Assembly (NCBI GenBank): GCA_046328575.1
Contig: JAXLWI010000009.1
Location: 27,218-91,217, forward strand
Direction of reading: 5' to 3'
DNA: 64,000 nucleotides
Source of the DNA: JAGOBP01 sp046328575
Lineage (GTDB): Bacteria > Chloroflexota > Anaerolineae > Fen-1058
The first letter of the stretch is position 1; every line of letters starts with the position of its first letter. Positions 23,685-34,587 of the stretch are shown piece after piece. A program made the position numbers and the translations under genes. Below the pieces are notes generated by a model. That model was given only the letters and a program-made list of their open reading frames with translations, searched no databases and was not told where the DNA came from.

Positions 23685-26600
23685 ATGCGCACTTATTCGA
23701 AGTCCGTTATTCAACGCGTGGTAGTGGTCTGGAGCCTGGTTGCTACCGTTCTGTCGCCAGTGATGTCGCCCGCAAATTCATCGCAATCCGCGCGAGCGGC
23801 CGAGTTGGCCCCGGAAGGTGGGCGTACGACCGCGTCTTCGTCAAGCATTATTGATGAAGGTCAGCCAAAGGCCCCAACGGCGAATGTCATCGTGCAGAAC
23901 GCCGACGATAGCGGCTCTGGCTCACTCCGGCAAGCCCTGCTCGATGCGATGCCGGGGGACACCATCACTTTTGATGGCAACTACACCATCTATTTGATGA
24001 GCACCCTGCTGATCAGCAAGGATGTGACCATCGACGGTGCTGGGCACGCGGTAGCGCTTAGCGGCAATCTGGGTGTGCGGGTACTCTACGTCGAGGCGGG
24101 TGTCACCACTAATTTACGCAATCTCACCATCGTCGATGGCCGCGCTGCTGATTACGGCAGTGGTATCTACAACAGCGGTACGCTGACGGTGGCCAACGGT
24201 ACCTTCTCCAATGACTTTGCCCCCACTGGCGGCGGTGGTATCTATAACGCCGGCACGCTCTACGTACTCAACAGCACCTTCTCCGGTAACGGCGTTTTTA
24301 CGCCTAGCGGCGGCGGCGGCGCGATTGCCAACGACGGCACTGCGACGGTGACTAGCAGTACGTTTACTAGCAACTCGGCGGGCTGGGGTGGTGCGCTCAG
24401 CACCTATCAAAGCCCGTTGACGGTAATCAATAGCACTATCTCAGGCAACAGTTCTTTCATTAACTTTGGCGGCGGCCTCGCCAACTGGGGTGGCACGGTC
24501 AACGTGACCAACAGCACCTTCTCGGACAATAGTGCGCCAGGCACCTACGGCGGCTTGGCCAACTTCAATGGCGGTACGCTAAACTTTGCCAATACCATCC
24601 TCGCTAATGCCGTAGCCGGCGGCGATTGCTACAATGACAGCATGATTGGAACTAACGTCAATAATCTGGTGGAAGATGGGAGTTGCTCTAGTGGCGGCAT
24701 CAACTTCTTGACGGGCGACCCGGTGCTAGGTTACCTGGACAACAATGGCGGCCAAACTCAAACCCGCGCCTTGCTCGCTGGCTCCCCCGCGATGGACGCG
24801 GGCGATGACACGTCTTGCACCACAACAGATCAACGCGGCGTCGCCCGTCCGATCGGTGCTCACTGCGACATCGGCGCGGTTGAAGAGCAAGCCCTAGCTG
24901 GTTACTGGCCGCTGGATGATGGCAGTGGAACTATAGCGGTTGACGCCTCAGGCCACGCTCATGACGGTCATTTGACGGGCGGCACGTGGAGTACCGATCA
25001 CGCCGTCACGTCATTCTCAAATTCCGGCGCGCTTAGTCTTTCCGGGGCCAGTGACCAAGGCCTGTGGATGCAGCAACCCACAGCCGCCACCGATAACATT
25101 TCATTTTCAGCCTGGGCCAAATGGGCCGGGCCGACGGGCAGTGGTCAATTTATTTTTTATAGCGGCGACACTGGCAGCAACGGCTACGGGTTCTATGTCT
25201 ACCCCGAAGGCAATCTGTCCATCTTATGCGGCGGGGTCAACTTCGTCAATTCCATCACGCCGCTGCCCCTCAACCAATGGGCACATGTGGTTGCGGTACG
25301 CGACCACGGTATCTGGCGGCTGTATCTAAATGGCGTGCAGTTGACCACCACCGGTAATCCGGGGCCTTATCCGCCCAATGCCATGGCGGGAATCGGTCGC
25401 AATCCGTTTGTCAACGCTGAAAACTTCAACGGCCTGATCGACGATGTCCGGATTTACTACCGAGTGTTGACGAATGCCGAGATCGAGCAGCTGGGCCGAT
25501 CGGTAGCGGTTACGCCTACCAGCCTCAACTTTGGTCCGCAACTCATGCCCGACGGCCCCACCGCGTCACAGCCGATCGTGATCAGCAATTCCACCACAGT
25601 CAATCTGAACATTACCAGCGTAACGCTCGCGGGCGCACAGCCCGATCAGTTTGTCATCACTTCAGATACCGGGCAGACTCTCTTATCCCCTGGAACCACT
25701 CGCACGATCGAGGTCGTGTTCGATCCGAGTACAGCAGGTAACTTGTCGGCCGAGCTGCACATCGTAACCGACCAAGGCACGTTTGTGGCTGCCTTGACTG
25801 GTACCGGCGCTTGCGTCTCAGCCATTACGGTCTCCAATAATGCCGACGACGGTGCAGGCTCGCTGCGACAAGCACTGCTGGATGTCTGCGCCGACGGCAC
25901 GATCAACTTCAACGCCAACTACACCATTACGCTGGTCAGTACATTGGAAATTAGTCGAAACGTCACTTTGGATGGCGCCGATCATCGCGTCGCGCTCAGC
26001 GGCAATAACGCCGTGCGCGTGCTCTACGTCAACCCCGGCATCACTCTCAGTCTCGATCATCTCACTGTTGCCAACGGCAACGCCGGCTTGGAGCGAGGCG
26101 GCGGCCTCTACAATGATTATGGCACGGTGAACGTCAGCCACAGCACCTTCATCGGCAATGTGACAGACAGTTATTGGGGCGGCGCTATCTATAGTTTAGG
26201 GACAGTAGACATCAGCAACAGCACCTTCATGAGCAATACCGCAGGCACCGGCGGCGGCCTGTTCGTCGATAACAGTTCCGCAACGGTAGTCAACAGCACC
26301 TTCGCCGGCAACAGCGCCGGTACGAGCGCCGGCATCTTCAATCGAAGTGGAACGTTGACGATGAATAATAGCATCGTCACTAACAGTCCGACCGGCGGCA
26401 ACTGCGGCGGCACCATCGACGGCGCGAACAACCTGTCGAATGATGCGACCTGTGGCAGTGGCTTCACCAACTCGGCGTCGATCTTGCTCGGCGCACTGGG
26501 CAATCACGGTGGCAACGCACTGACGATCTCACTGCTGCCCGGTTCTGCGGCGATCAATACCGGAAACGACGCGCTGTGTCCGACAACCGATCAACGCGGT

Positions 26601-29600
26601 TTTCCCCGCCCGATCGGCGCTCACTGTGACGTCGGTGCGTACGAAGACGTGGGCCGTGTGGGCTACTGGCCGCTGGATGATGGTAGCGGCACGACGGCCG
26701 TTGATGCGTCGGGCCGCAATCATCCCGGCACGTTGACGGGCGGCACCTGGTCCGAGATGCACGCCGCCACTTCCGACTTTCCCAACAGCGGCGCGTTACG
26801 ATTGACTGGCATCAACGGCCAAGGCTTGACGCTGGCGCGCGTCACCACCGCCACTAACAACCTCTCGCTGCTGGCCTGGGTGAACTGGTCGGGCACGAAC
26901 GGCGCAGGCCAGATGGTGTTCTACAACGGCTCTACCACGGCAAATGGCTACGGCATCTACCTTTTCCCCGATGGATCATTGAGCGTCTTTAACGGCAACG
27001 TCGGCTATGCCACTTCAACCATCAGCCTGACGCAGGACGTCTGGCAGCAGGTCGTCGCCGTGCGTGAGAGCGGCGTGTGGAAGATGTATTTAGATGGAAC
27101 GCCAATCACCTTGACGGGCAATCCCGTACCCAATACGCCGAGCACGGCGGCGGCTATCGGTCGTGCGCCAACCGTAGCCGCCAACGTATTCAACGGCTGG
27201 ATCGATGAGGTGCAGATCTACGATCGGGCCTTGCCGGCGATCGAAGTGAGCCGTATGTCCGAATCACTGTCCGTCACACCGCTCAACATCGACTTCGGCG
27301 CTCAATCGATCAGCGGCGGACCGTCGGCGGATCAAATCATCAGCGTGACGAATATTGGTGGAGTTGCCGTCCACTTGAACAGCGTCAGCCTCTTCGGTGC
27401 TGATCCTGATCTCTTCTCAGTCGTGGCCGATTCCGGACAGACGACGCTGGCCGCGGGCGAAACCCGCACGTTGAGCGTTATCTTTGCGCCGATTACGGTC
27501 GGCGCGAAATCGGCCACACTGCGCATCGTCACCAACAACAACACTTTCGATGCCGGCCTCAGTGGCACAGGCACCGGTTTCAGCGAATTAGCGGTGAGTC
27601 CGGCAAGTTTGAACTTTGGCAGCCAATCGATTAGCGCAGGCGCGACCGCCAGTCAGATCATCAGCGTGACCAATACCGGTACCCTCGATCTAACGGGGAT
27701 CAGTGTCGGTCTGACCGGCACCGATGCCGATCAGTTTACGATCACGTCGGATACGGCTGAACCCTGGCTGACGCCAACTGCGGTTCGCACGGTGCACATC
27801 GCTTTTGATCCCAGCACCGTCGGCGCGAAGTCGGCCACGCTGCACGTGGTCACCGACGCGGGCACGCGCGATGTCGTGTTGAACGGCACCGGCACGGGCT
27901 ACAGCGAAATCACTATCGCGCCGAGCAGCCTTAGTTTCGGCAGTCAATCCATCAGCGCCGGAGCCACCGCCGATCAAAGCGTGTTCATCACCAGCACCGG
28001 CAACTTGCCGTTAACGGGCATCAGCGTCAGTTTGATCGGCACGAATTACGGCGAGTTTGCGGTAACTGCGGATACAGCAGAAACCACGCTGGCGCCCGGC
28101 GCAGTTCGAACGGTGACTGTCGCCTTCGATCCGACTACCGTCAGCGCGAAGACGGCCATACTGCGCATCGCGTCCGACAGCGGCACGCGCGACATCGCGT
28201 TGAGCGGCACGAGCACCGGCTACAGCCAACTCACCGTCAGCCCCTTGAGCCTGAGCTTTGGCAATCAACTTTTGAGCGCCGGGCAAACAGCCGCGCAAAC
28301 GATCAACATCACCAATACCGGCAACATCACATTGACAATCAGCGGCGTGATAGTGACCGGCACGGATAGCCTGCAGTTCATCAAGACCTCGGATAGCGGT
28401 CAGACCACGCTCGGCCCCGGCGCGAACCGCACCGTGCAGATCGCCTTCGATCCGAGCACGCTTGGCGCGAAGACGGCGTCCCTAAGTATTACCACGGATA
28501 ACGGTTCAGGCAGCGTGACATTGAGCGGCACCGGCACTGGCGTCAGTCAACTTTCGGTCAGTCCGACCAGCTTGAGTTTTGGCAGTCGTCTCGTCCCGGG
28601 CGGGCCAACCGCCGAGCAAGCCGTCAACATCAGCAACAGCGGCGATGCGAACCTCAGCGTGACCAGCGTCACACTGACCGGCGCGGACTCCAGCCAATTC
28701 ATCGTCAAGTCGGACACGGCCCAGAGCACGGTAGCGCCCGGCGCGACGCGCCTCGTCAAGATCACCTTCGATCCCAGCACGGTCGGGGCGAAGACGGCCG
28801 CGCTGCACATCATCACGGATAACGGCACGCAGGATGTCGCGTTGAGCGGCACCGGGCTGGGTGTCAGTGAACTCGTCGTCTCGCCGGGCAGTCTGGCCTA
28901 CAGCGCACAGCGCTTTAGCGCTGGCCCGACCTTTGCCTACTCGGTCTACATCAGCAACACCGGCACGGCGAATCTCAACGTTACGAGCGTCAGCCTCACC
29001 GGCGCAACTCCCGGCGAGTACGTCGTAACCTCGGATAGTGGACAAACGACGCTGATCCCCAATGCCGCGCGCATCGTGAAGGTCGCGTTCGATCCGACTT
29101 CGATCGGGCCGAAGACGGCCAACTTGACCATCGTCACCGATAACGGCACACGCGATGTGGCGCTGACGGGAAGCGGGTTGAGCGGCCTGGTGGCGTACTT
29201 GAATTTCGATGAAGCGAACGGGGCGACCTCGTTTGCCGATTCGTCCGGCAGTGGTCACGGCGCCACGTGCACCGACCCCAACTGCCCCACGGCCGGCTTG
29301 ATGGCTGGTTACACCGGCACGTCGCTGCGTTTTGGCAGTCTACAGACGGTCAACATCGCCAATCACGCCGATCTGAATTCGCCGCGCTTCAGCATCAGCG
29401 CGTGGGTCCACCCCACCGGCTTCGATGCTGTCGACACACCACAGACAGTCATTGCCAAGCAGACCAGCGGTGGCGCCAATCGTACCTACAATCTGACGAT
29501 CTACCCCAATCCACTAGCTAAGACCGAAGCCGGTGTCCGCTTTAGTTTCACTGCCAAAGACTGCACGACGCTGCGCAGTTTCGACAGCACCGATACGATT

Positions 29601-32600
29601 CTGCTGAACGATTGGTCACAGTTGACGTTGACGTATGACGGGGGTTACCTCAAACTGTATATCAACGGCCAACTCGATCGGTCTGAGTACGTTAACGACG
29701 GCGTCTGTCTCAATACGGCGCCGGTTACGATCGGCAACGGGACGGGTGGCTACAAGGGTATGCTCGACGAAGTGCGCCTCTACGACTACGCGCTCGCCGC
29801 CAGCGAGGTAACAACGCTGAATGCGCAGTCGCCCATCCCGATGAAGTGCTCCAAGGACACGTTGACGCTGGTGCAGTACGAGGCGAAGATTCCGTTCAGT
29901 TCCAATACGCGCATCGAAGCGTTAGTCGAAGTGTATACGCCGACGTTGACCAATGTGAGCAGCAGCGGTTGCGATGTCAGCGGACAGCTCCGCATCTTTA
30001 CCTATGGCAATGACCTCCGAAATATCGCAGTGGCCGGCCATGTCGATCAAGACAACAACTTCACCAGCCGCTCCTTCGGCACGTTCAAATTGGATCTGGC
30101 GGGCTTTACGCTGCGCGATGGGACGGCGACGTTAACGGTTAAGGACGGCTCACCGCGGCTGACGATCTATAACAGCAACCTGCAAGCGCCGCAGAAGGTC
30201 GGCGGGCTGAGCGTGCCGTTGTTCAAGCCGATCGTCATCGACAACGAATCCGGTCTCATCGTCGACGGGACGATCGGGCTGCCATCGGTCTCGTTTGGGG
30301 CGTATGACGCCGCTGGCGGGGCCGCAGACAAAATGGACCTTAAGTTGAGCGCGCTCGCGGGTGGCTTTGTCGTGCAGAATGGCCGTTTGATTATCAAGGC
30401 TAACGGTTCGTTGGGCTTGCCCTTCAAGGTTGGGAAGAGCAATGACTGCGGCATCAATGCGTCGATTGAATTCTACGTCGACCTGTCCGGCACGGCGATG
30501 ATGCGCGTCGACGCGCCCGCGCCGATTACCGTACCCAAGCCCGATGCAGCGGTGTGGCCGGTCGGTCTCAGCGATCTGACCTTCGGTATGAGCTGTAAGC
30601 CTGGCATCCCCATCCCGATCGATGGCGGCGCGGCGGGCAATCCAATCTGGCTGACGGGCATTCGCGGCACGTTTGCGGCTTCGCAGGAAGATTCGCATTT
30701 CGGCGCAGGCGTGACGCTGGCCACCAGCAGCTACACGGTGGGGCCACTCGCCGCTCTGACCGTCAGTGGCGATATGAAGTTCGGCATCAAGCCTATGTCG
30801 ATCTATCCCGGCTCAATTCCGGAAGTGTACGAAGAGGTCAGCGGTGAAATCATTCTGCTGGATCTCTGGAAGGCCGCCAGTGGCAGCCTATCCATCAACT
30901 CGGTGGAAGGCGTCAAGGCGACCGCGCAGTTCCGCCTTAACCTCTTAGTGACCAACCTGACCATGCACCTGTGGAGTTCTAACCCTCAATCGGTTCCCAG
31001 TCTTCAGTCCATCCACATGACCGGTTCGGGGCAACTGGCGCTGGGCGTCAACAAGGGCGAGATCGCCAACATCTGCGGCATCCCATATCCCTGCAACTGC
31101 TACTGGCACTGGAAGTCAGTCAAAATCCTGTGGTGGTGGGTGGATGTGCCCTACTACTGGTGCGATAACTTGTGCACCGATTGTCTGGCGATTCCAACCC
31201 GGAACCTGTGGCTGTACGGCGTCGGCGTGGAGTTCGGCGATTTCCGCCGGGGCACAAATACGATGATCGGCTTCAAAGGCTATACCGATTCGACCGTGCG
31301 CGAGATCCAAAAACTGATCAACCTGCCCGATTGGGCCAAGCCGATTTTCAATGCGCTGCACGTGGGCTTCTTCTTCGATGCGAAGAATCGCACGCTCACG
31401 TTTGTCGATTGGGAGAAATACAAGTTAATCGATGCGAAGATGGCGCAGAAGGCGAAGCAACTGAGCATTCTGTCCAACGCCCGACCGCTCACGGCGGCTG
31501 AACAAGCACTGGTCCACGACGTTAAGTTCGTGAACGACAAGACCGTGCTGCTGAATGCGTCCAATCAAGTCTCGCAGGGCAAGGCCAACAACCGGCCGGT
31601 CGGCCCGAACGATGCCATTACGCGCACGCAGGTCTTCACGCAGACCGATACGCTGTTCAACATCACCGCCGATCAACCATTTGAGATGAGCCTGATCTCG
31701 CCCGCTGGGCAGGAGATTACGCCGCTCAACTACAATCAGCCGCCCGTCTCGCCGACACTGAAGATCGGGTACTCCACGATTGTCACCTACACGCTGCCGC
31801 GTCCGATCAGTTCTGCGCCGCGCTGGCGCTTCATCAACACCTCGTTCGATGATGCACGCCAAGGCTTGCAGGTGCAGCTCGATAGCACACTGGTCTTGAC
31901 CGAAGTCAACGTGCTTGACACCACCGCTGGTTACACCGAAACCGTGGCCGGAGAGCACGCTATCGACATCATCCTGGCCGGGCAGAGCAAGCCCGTCGTG
32001 ACCCTGCCGATCAGCGCCGAACTCGATCGAGCCTACTCGGTCATCGTCGTCGGCAGCGATCTGGCTGACACGCTGATCGTGACGGACACCAACGACATGC
32101 CAGCCGCGTTTGGTCAATCGCACCTGCGGCTGGTCAACGGCGCGGCGCAAGCCCCGGCCGCCTTTGACGTGTCCGTGGACGGCGAAGCCTGGATCAACAG
32201 TTCGACCTTTAAGGCTGTATCAGACTATCGGGTGTTGGCTTCCGGCACACACACCGTTGAAGTGCGCAGCGCGCTCGATCAAACGCTGTTCGCAACCCGG
32301 ACGCTCAATCTCAACGAAGGCGGCATCTATACGCTGTTGGCCTCCGACTGGTTGAGCACAACGCAGTACATGCTGAATCTATCGAACGTGCTGGATGAGC
32401 AGTATCGCGTCAGCACCATCACACAATACGCGGTGGCGCAGGCCCCGATCGGCGAGTGGCAAGTCCAACTGATTGGCAACCTCGACACCGCCAACTGGGC
32501 GATGGGCGTGCTGGGTCAGCCTAACGGCCCGGTCATGAGTGGCGTCACGCTTGACGCGACGAAGCTAGATACCGCGCGCGTCTCGCTCAACCTCAAGTCG

Positions 32601-34571
32601 GAGATCAATCCGGTCAAGATCACGTACAAACTCAAGTCCGATAAGCTCACCGAAACGACGATCTTTACCCTCACTGACGAGGTGACAACCACCGCGGTCG
32701 TGCCGCAACTCAACGGCCGGACGCTAGCCGAAGTGACCATCAGCGATACGGCGCTGCTGAACGGCACGCAGCCCATCGTGCAAGACCTCAATCTCGACGG
32801 CCTGGCCAGCGGCAACTACTACATCTTGATCGTCGTCGAAGACGGCGTGAATCCGTCCGCGGAAGCCTTTGCGCGCCCGCCCGCCGGTTACTCGCTGCGT
32901 GGACAGCGTGTGCTCAATCGACCTGAGTTGCCTGCCGCCGCGCAAACCAGCCGCGTCAGCGATCCGATGGATTTGCTGCTGGGCGTCGAGCCGCTCCCGA
33001 TCGATAATGCGGCCACGTTCCCCGGCCACTTTGCCAGCACGCCCATCACGTTGTCGCTCAACGCCAATGTCTATCAAGACATTTCCGGCACGCAGGCGCT
33101 GGTGGATAAGGCGCCGCTGTACATCCAATGGAGTCTGTCAAACAATCCTGATACTGACAACTACGTAGTCTACATCGACACGCAGCCCTTCCCGGCCGAC
33201 GGTGTGCTGACCACCACGCACCTGATCACCACCGAGCATCTGCTGGACGCGACCACCGGCGCGCACATCTGGCGCGAGGTCTTCCCCGGCCAGACGTACT
33301 ACGTCGCTATCGGCGCGATCGATTACGCCACCGGTCAGATCGATCGCTCGCCGATGGTGTCTATCGCCGTCACCTCCGGCGACTTCGGCTTACTCAATCC
33401 GATCGCGCCAGTGCAGCTGATCGATTCGATCACGACCACCGTTGATCTGACCAAGACCGCCGATCTGTTCTTCGCGGTCAGCGGCGCGCCCGATCAAACA
33501 GCCCTGCCCGTCGGCCTGAGTGCGCAATCGGATGAAGCAATCAACGATCAACTGCCGATCACGTTGACGGCTTCGTTGGACATCGCGCCCGGACTGTACA
33601 CGGTGCCGATAATCGGTTACTCTGGCGAGTTGAGTCGCACCGTCGATCTTCAAGTCCAAGTCGAGCGACCCGATCTGGTCATCACCAAAGCGCTGCTTAC
33701 CCCCAGCGCCAAGACGGGTGAAACGGTTTCTTATCGCATCGCGTTCACCAACACCGGGACGGTAGCGGCGCGCGGTGTCATCATCACCGACACTGTCTTT
33801 GCGAACATGACCGGCCTGACGTGGAACGGCAGCGTGAACGTCCACTCGGCCGATGGGCAAGTGTGGACGGTGGATGACCTTGCGCCGAATGCGACGGGCT
33901 ACATCAACGTTAGTGGTGTGATGCCAGCCAGCAGTGTGGGCGGCGTGCTGCCCAGCGACGTGCAGATCACTACATCTACACCGGAATACGCACACGCCAA
34001 CAACGCCGCGAGCGTGTATCTGGCGCTCGACGGCCAACCGATCGTCAGCACCATCGGACCGTTTGAAATCGGCGAACCAGTGGCGTTGGGTGATGGTCTA
34101 TGCGGCAGTGTCACTTTCGCCAGCGCCGATGAACTGCCGGCAACTTTGACGATCACGTACACCGAGCGGCAGCCGTCGGTCAGTCAAACCGGCTTGCAGC
34201 GGCAGTATCGCATTGTGCCAGAGGGTGGCAGCAACTATCTGGCGCAGTTGACGCTATGCTACGACGACGCGGAACTATCGCTCGCGCATGTCAACGACGA
34301 AGCCGACTTGCACGCGTATCGTTATGAGGGCAGCGGCGTGTGGCAGCAGTTCTCCACGATCGACGCGCTGAACAATACCGTCACCGCCGAAGGTGTCACG
34401 CAGTTCGGCGTGTGGGGTCTGGGCAGCGCATCAGATATACCGACGGCAGTCGTCGTGGCGGATTTGCAAGCCCGATCGGCGGGCAGTAATTTGTCGCAAC
34501 TCGCGCTTGCCTGCGCCCTCATCGTGCTGGGGTTGAGTGTGATCATCGGTTGGCGGCGCAATCGACACTAA
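23685..34571 (+). CDS. Giant modular surface protein: beta-helix, LamG, ASH repeats, DUF11, C-terminal anchor
   Basis: 3628 residues. The signal peptide (VVVVWSLVATVLSPVMS) probably ends near SARAAE. By base position the order is: CSLREA-like start (GSLRQALLDA) and beta-helix 1 (23885-24890), LamG 1 (24895-25500), one ASH/choice-of-anchor-D unit (25500-25820), beta-helix 2 (25820-26640), LamG 2 (26650-27265), six tandem ASH units (27265-29185), LamG 3 (29185-29815), a long unrecognised region with a Cys/Trp-rich segment (29830-33660), and DUF11 (33665-34030). The end is a beta-rich segment, a single membrane helix (LALACALIVLGLSVIIGW) and RRNRH. Beta-helix-LamG is duplicated. Probably an adhesin or polymer-binding surface fibre; no enzymatic residues were recognised. 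No LPXTG motif, so anchoring is by the C-terminal helix. Confidence 0.85.
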   Translation: MRTYSKSVIQRVVVVWSLVATVLSPVMSPANSSQSARAAELAPEGGRTTASSSSIIDEGQPKAPTANVIVQNADDSGSGSLRQALLDAMPGDTITFDGNYTIYLMSTLLISKDVTIDGAGHAVALSGNLGVRVLYVEAGVTTNLRNLTIVDGRAADYGSGIYNSGTLTVANGTFSNDFAPTGGGGIYNAGTLYVLNSTFSGNGVFTPSGGGGAIANDGTATVTSSTFTSNSAGWGGALSTYQSPLTVINSTISGNSSFINFGGGLANWGGTVNVTNSTFSDNSAPGTYGGLANFNGGTLNFANTILANAVAGGDCYNDSMIGTNVNNLVEDGSCSSGGINFLTGDPVLGYLDNNGGQTQTRALLAGSPAMDAGDDTSCTTTDQRGVARPIGAHCDIGAVEEQALAGYWPLDDGSGTIAVDASGHAHDGHLTGGTWSTDHAVTSFSNSGALSLSGASDQGLWMQQPTAATDNISFSAWAKWAGPTGSGQFIFYSGDTGSNGYGFYVYPEGNLSILCGGVNFVNSITPLPLNQWAHVVAVRDHGIWRLYLNGVQLTTTGNPGPYPPNAMAGIGRNPFVNAENFNGLIDDVRIYYRVLTNAEIEQLGRSVAVTPTSLNFGPQLMPDGPTASQPIVISNSTTVNLNITSVTLAGAQPDQFVITSDTGQTLLSPGTTRTIEVVFDPSTAGNLSAELHIVTDQGTFVAALTGTGACVSAITVSNNADDGAGSLRQALLDVCADGTINFNANYTITLVSTLEISRNVTLDGADHRVALSGNNAVRVLYVNPGITLSLDHLTVANGNAGLERGGGLYNDYGTVNVSHSTFIGNVTDSYWGGAIYSLGTVDISNSTFMSNTAGTGGGLFVDNSSATVVNSTFAGNSAGTSAGIFNRSGTLTMNNSIVTNSPTGGNCGGTIDGANNLSNDATCGSGFTNSASILLGALGNHGGNALTISLLPGSAAINTGNDALCPTTDQRGFPRPIGAHCDVGAYEDVGRVGYWPLDDGSGTTAVDASGRNHPGTLTGGTWSEMHAATSDFPNSGALRLTGINGQGLTLARVTTATNNLSLLAWVNWSGTNGAGQMVFYNGSTTANGYGIYLFPDGSLSVFNGNVGYATSTISLTQDVWQQVVAVRESGVWKMYLDGTPITLTGNPVPNTPSTAAAIGRAPTVAANVFNGWIDEVQIYDRALPAIEVSRMSESLSVTPLNIDFGAQSISGGPSADQIISVTNIGGVAVHLNSVSLFGADPDLFSVVADSGQTTLAAGETRTLSVIFAPITVGAKSATLRIVTNNNTFDAGLSGTGTGFSELAVSPASLNFGSQSISAGATASQIISVTNTGTLDLTGISVGLTGTDADQFTITSDTAEPWLTPTAVRTVHIAFDPSTVGAKSATLHVVTDAGTRDVVLNGTGTGYSEITIAPSSLSFGSQSISAGATADQSVFITSTGNLPLTGISVSLIGTNYGEFAVTADTAETTLAPGAVRTVTVAFDPTTVSAKTAILRIASDSGTRDIALSGTSTGYSQLTVSPLSLSFGNQLLSAGQTAAQTINITNTGNITLTISGVIVTGTDSLQFIKTSDSGQTTLGPGANRTVQIAFDPSTLGAKTASLSITTDNGSGSVTLSGTGTGVSQLSVSPTSLSFGSRLVPGGPTAEQAVNISNSGDANLSVTSVTLTGADSSQFIVKSDTAQSTVAPGATRLVKITFDPSTVGAKTAALHIITDNGTQDVALSGTGLGVSELVVSPGSLAYSAQRFSAGPTFAYSVYISNTGTANLNVTSVSLTGATPGEYVVTSDSGQTTLIPNAARIVKVAFDPTSIGPKTANLTIVTDNGTRDVALTGSGLSGLVAYLNFDEANGATSFADSSGSGHGATCTDPNCPTAGLMAGYTGTSLRFGSLQTVNIANHADLNSPRFSISAWVHPTGFDAVDTPQTVIAKQTSGGANRTYNLTIYPNPLAKTEAGVRFSFTAKDCTTLRSFDSTDTILLNDWSQLTLTYDGGYLKLYINGQLDRSEYVNDGVCLNTAPVTIGNGTGGYKGMLDEVRLYDYALAASEVTTLNAQSPIPMKCSKDTLTLVQYEAKIPFSSNTRIEALVEVYTPTLTNVSSSGCDVSGQLRIFTYGNDLRNIAVAGHVDQDNNFTSRSFGTFKLDLAGFTLRDGTATLTVKDGSPRLTIYNSNLQAPQKVGGLSVPLFKPIVIDNESGLIVDGTIGLPSVSFGAYDAAGGAADKMDLKLSALAGGFVVQNGRLIIKANGSLGLPFKVGKSNDCGINASIEFYVDLSGTAMMRVDAPAPITVPKPDAAVWPVGLSDLTFGMSCKPGIPIPIDGGAAGNPIWLTGIRGTFAASQEDSHFGAGVTLATSSYTVGPLAALTVSGDMKFGIKPMSIYPGSIPEVYEEVSGEIILLDLWKAASGSLSINSVEGVKATAQFRLNLLVTNLTMHLWSSNPQSVPSLQSIHMTGSGQLALGVNKGEIANICGIPYPCNCYWHWKSVKILWWWVDVPYYWCDNLCTDCLAIPTRNLWLYGVGVEFGDFRRGTNTMIGFKGYTDSTVREIQKLINLPDWAKPIFNALHVGFFFDAKNRTLTFVDWEKYKLIDAKMAQKAKQLSILSNARPLTAAEQALVHDVKFVNDKTVLLNASNQVSQGKANNRPVGPNDAITRTQVFTQTDTLFNITADQPFEMSLISPAGQEITPLNYNQPPVSPTLKIGYSTIVTYTLPRPISSAPRWRFINTSFDDARQGLQVQLDSTLVLTEVNVLDTTAGYTETVAGEHAIDIILAGQSKPVVTLPISAELDRAYSVIVVGSDLADTLIVTDTNDMPAAFGQSHLRLVNGAAQAPAAFDVSVDGEAWINSSTFKAVSDYRVLASGTHTVEVRSALDQTLFATRTLNLNEGGIYTLLASDWLSTTQYMLNLSNVLDEQYRVSTITQYAVAQAPIGEWQVQLIGNLDTANWAMGVLGQPNGPVMSGVTLDATKLDTARVSLNLKSEINPVKITYKLKSDKLTETTIFTLTDEVTTTAVVPQLNGRTLAEVTISDTALLNGTQPIVQDLNLDGLASGNYYILIVVEDGVNPSAEAFARPPAGYSLRGQRVLNRPELPAAAQTSRVSDPMDLLLGVEPLPIDNAATFPGHFASTPITLSLNANVYQDISGTQALVDKAPLYIQWSLSNNPDTDNYVVYIDTQPFPADGVLTTTHLITTEHLLDATTGAHIWREVFPGQTYYVAIGAIDYATGQIDRSPMVSIAVTSGDFGLLNPIAPVQLIDSITTTVDLTKTADLFFAVSGAPDQTALPVGLSAQSDEAINDQLPITLTASLDIAPGLYTVPIIGYSGELSRTVDLQVQVERPDLVITKALLTPSAKTGETVSYRIAFTNTGTVAARGVIITDTVFANMTGLTWNGSVNVHSADGQVWTVDDLAPNATGYINVSGVMPASSVGGVLPSDVQITTSTPEYAHANNAASVYLALDGQPIVSTIGPFEIGEPVALGDGLCGSVTFASADELPATLTITYTERQPSVSQTGLQRQYRIVPEGGSNYLAQLTLCYDDAELSLAHVNDEADLHAYRYEGSGVWQQFSTIDALNNTVTAEGVTQFGVWGLGSASDIPTAVVVADLQARSAGSNLSQLALACALIVLGLSVIIGWRRNRH
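27265..29185 (+). repeat. Six tandem ASH-domain repeats within the giant protein gene
   Basis: Six consecutive coding repeats of about 315-321 bases (105-107 residues). Each opens with a strand like VSPxSLSFGxQ, continues with ITNTGN, LTGTDxxQF and FDPSTVGAKTA, and closes with a DVALSGTGTG-like strand. A seventh, separate unit lies at 25500-25820. The units are diverged at DNA level, so this is an old protein-level amplification and not a recent satellite. Confidence 0.85.
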
Positions 34572-34587
34572 GATGGTGAACCACTCT

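Noticed and set aside
27265..29185. Regular ~318-base repeats that might look like a CRISPR or satellite array
   Set aside because: They are in frame and encode ASH protein domains; units are long, diverged and lack short identical repeats with unique spacers.
28506..29258. Long antisense ORF (250 codons) opposite the giant gene
   Set aside because: It is a mirror of the ASH repeats in a GC-rich gene, with Arg/Ala/Asp-rich repetitive sequence and no ribosome binding site.
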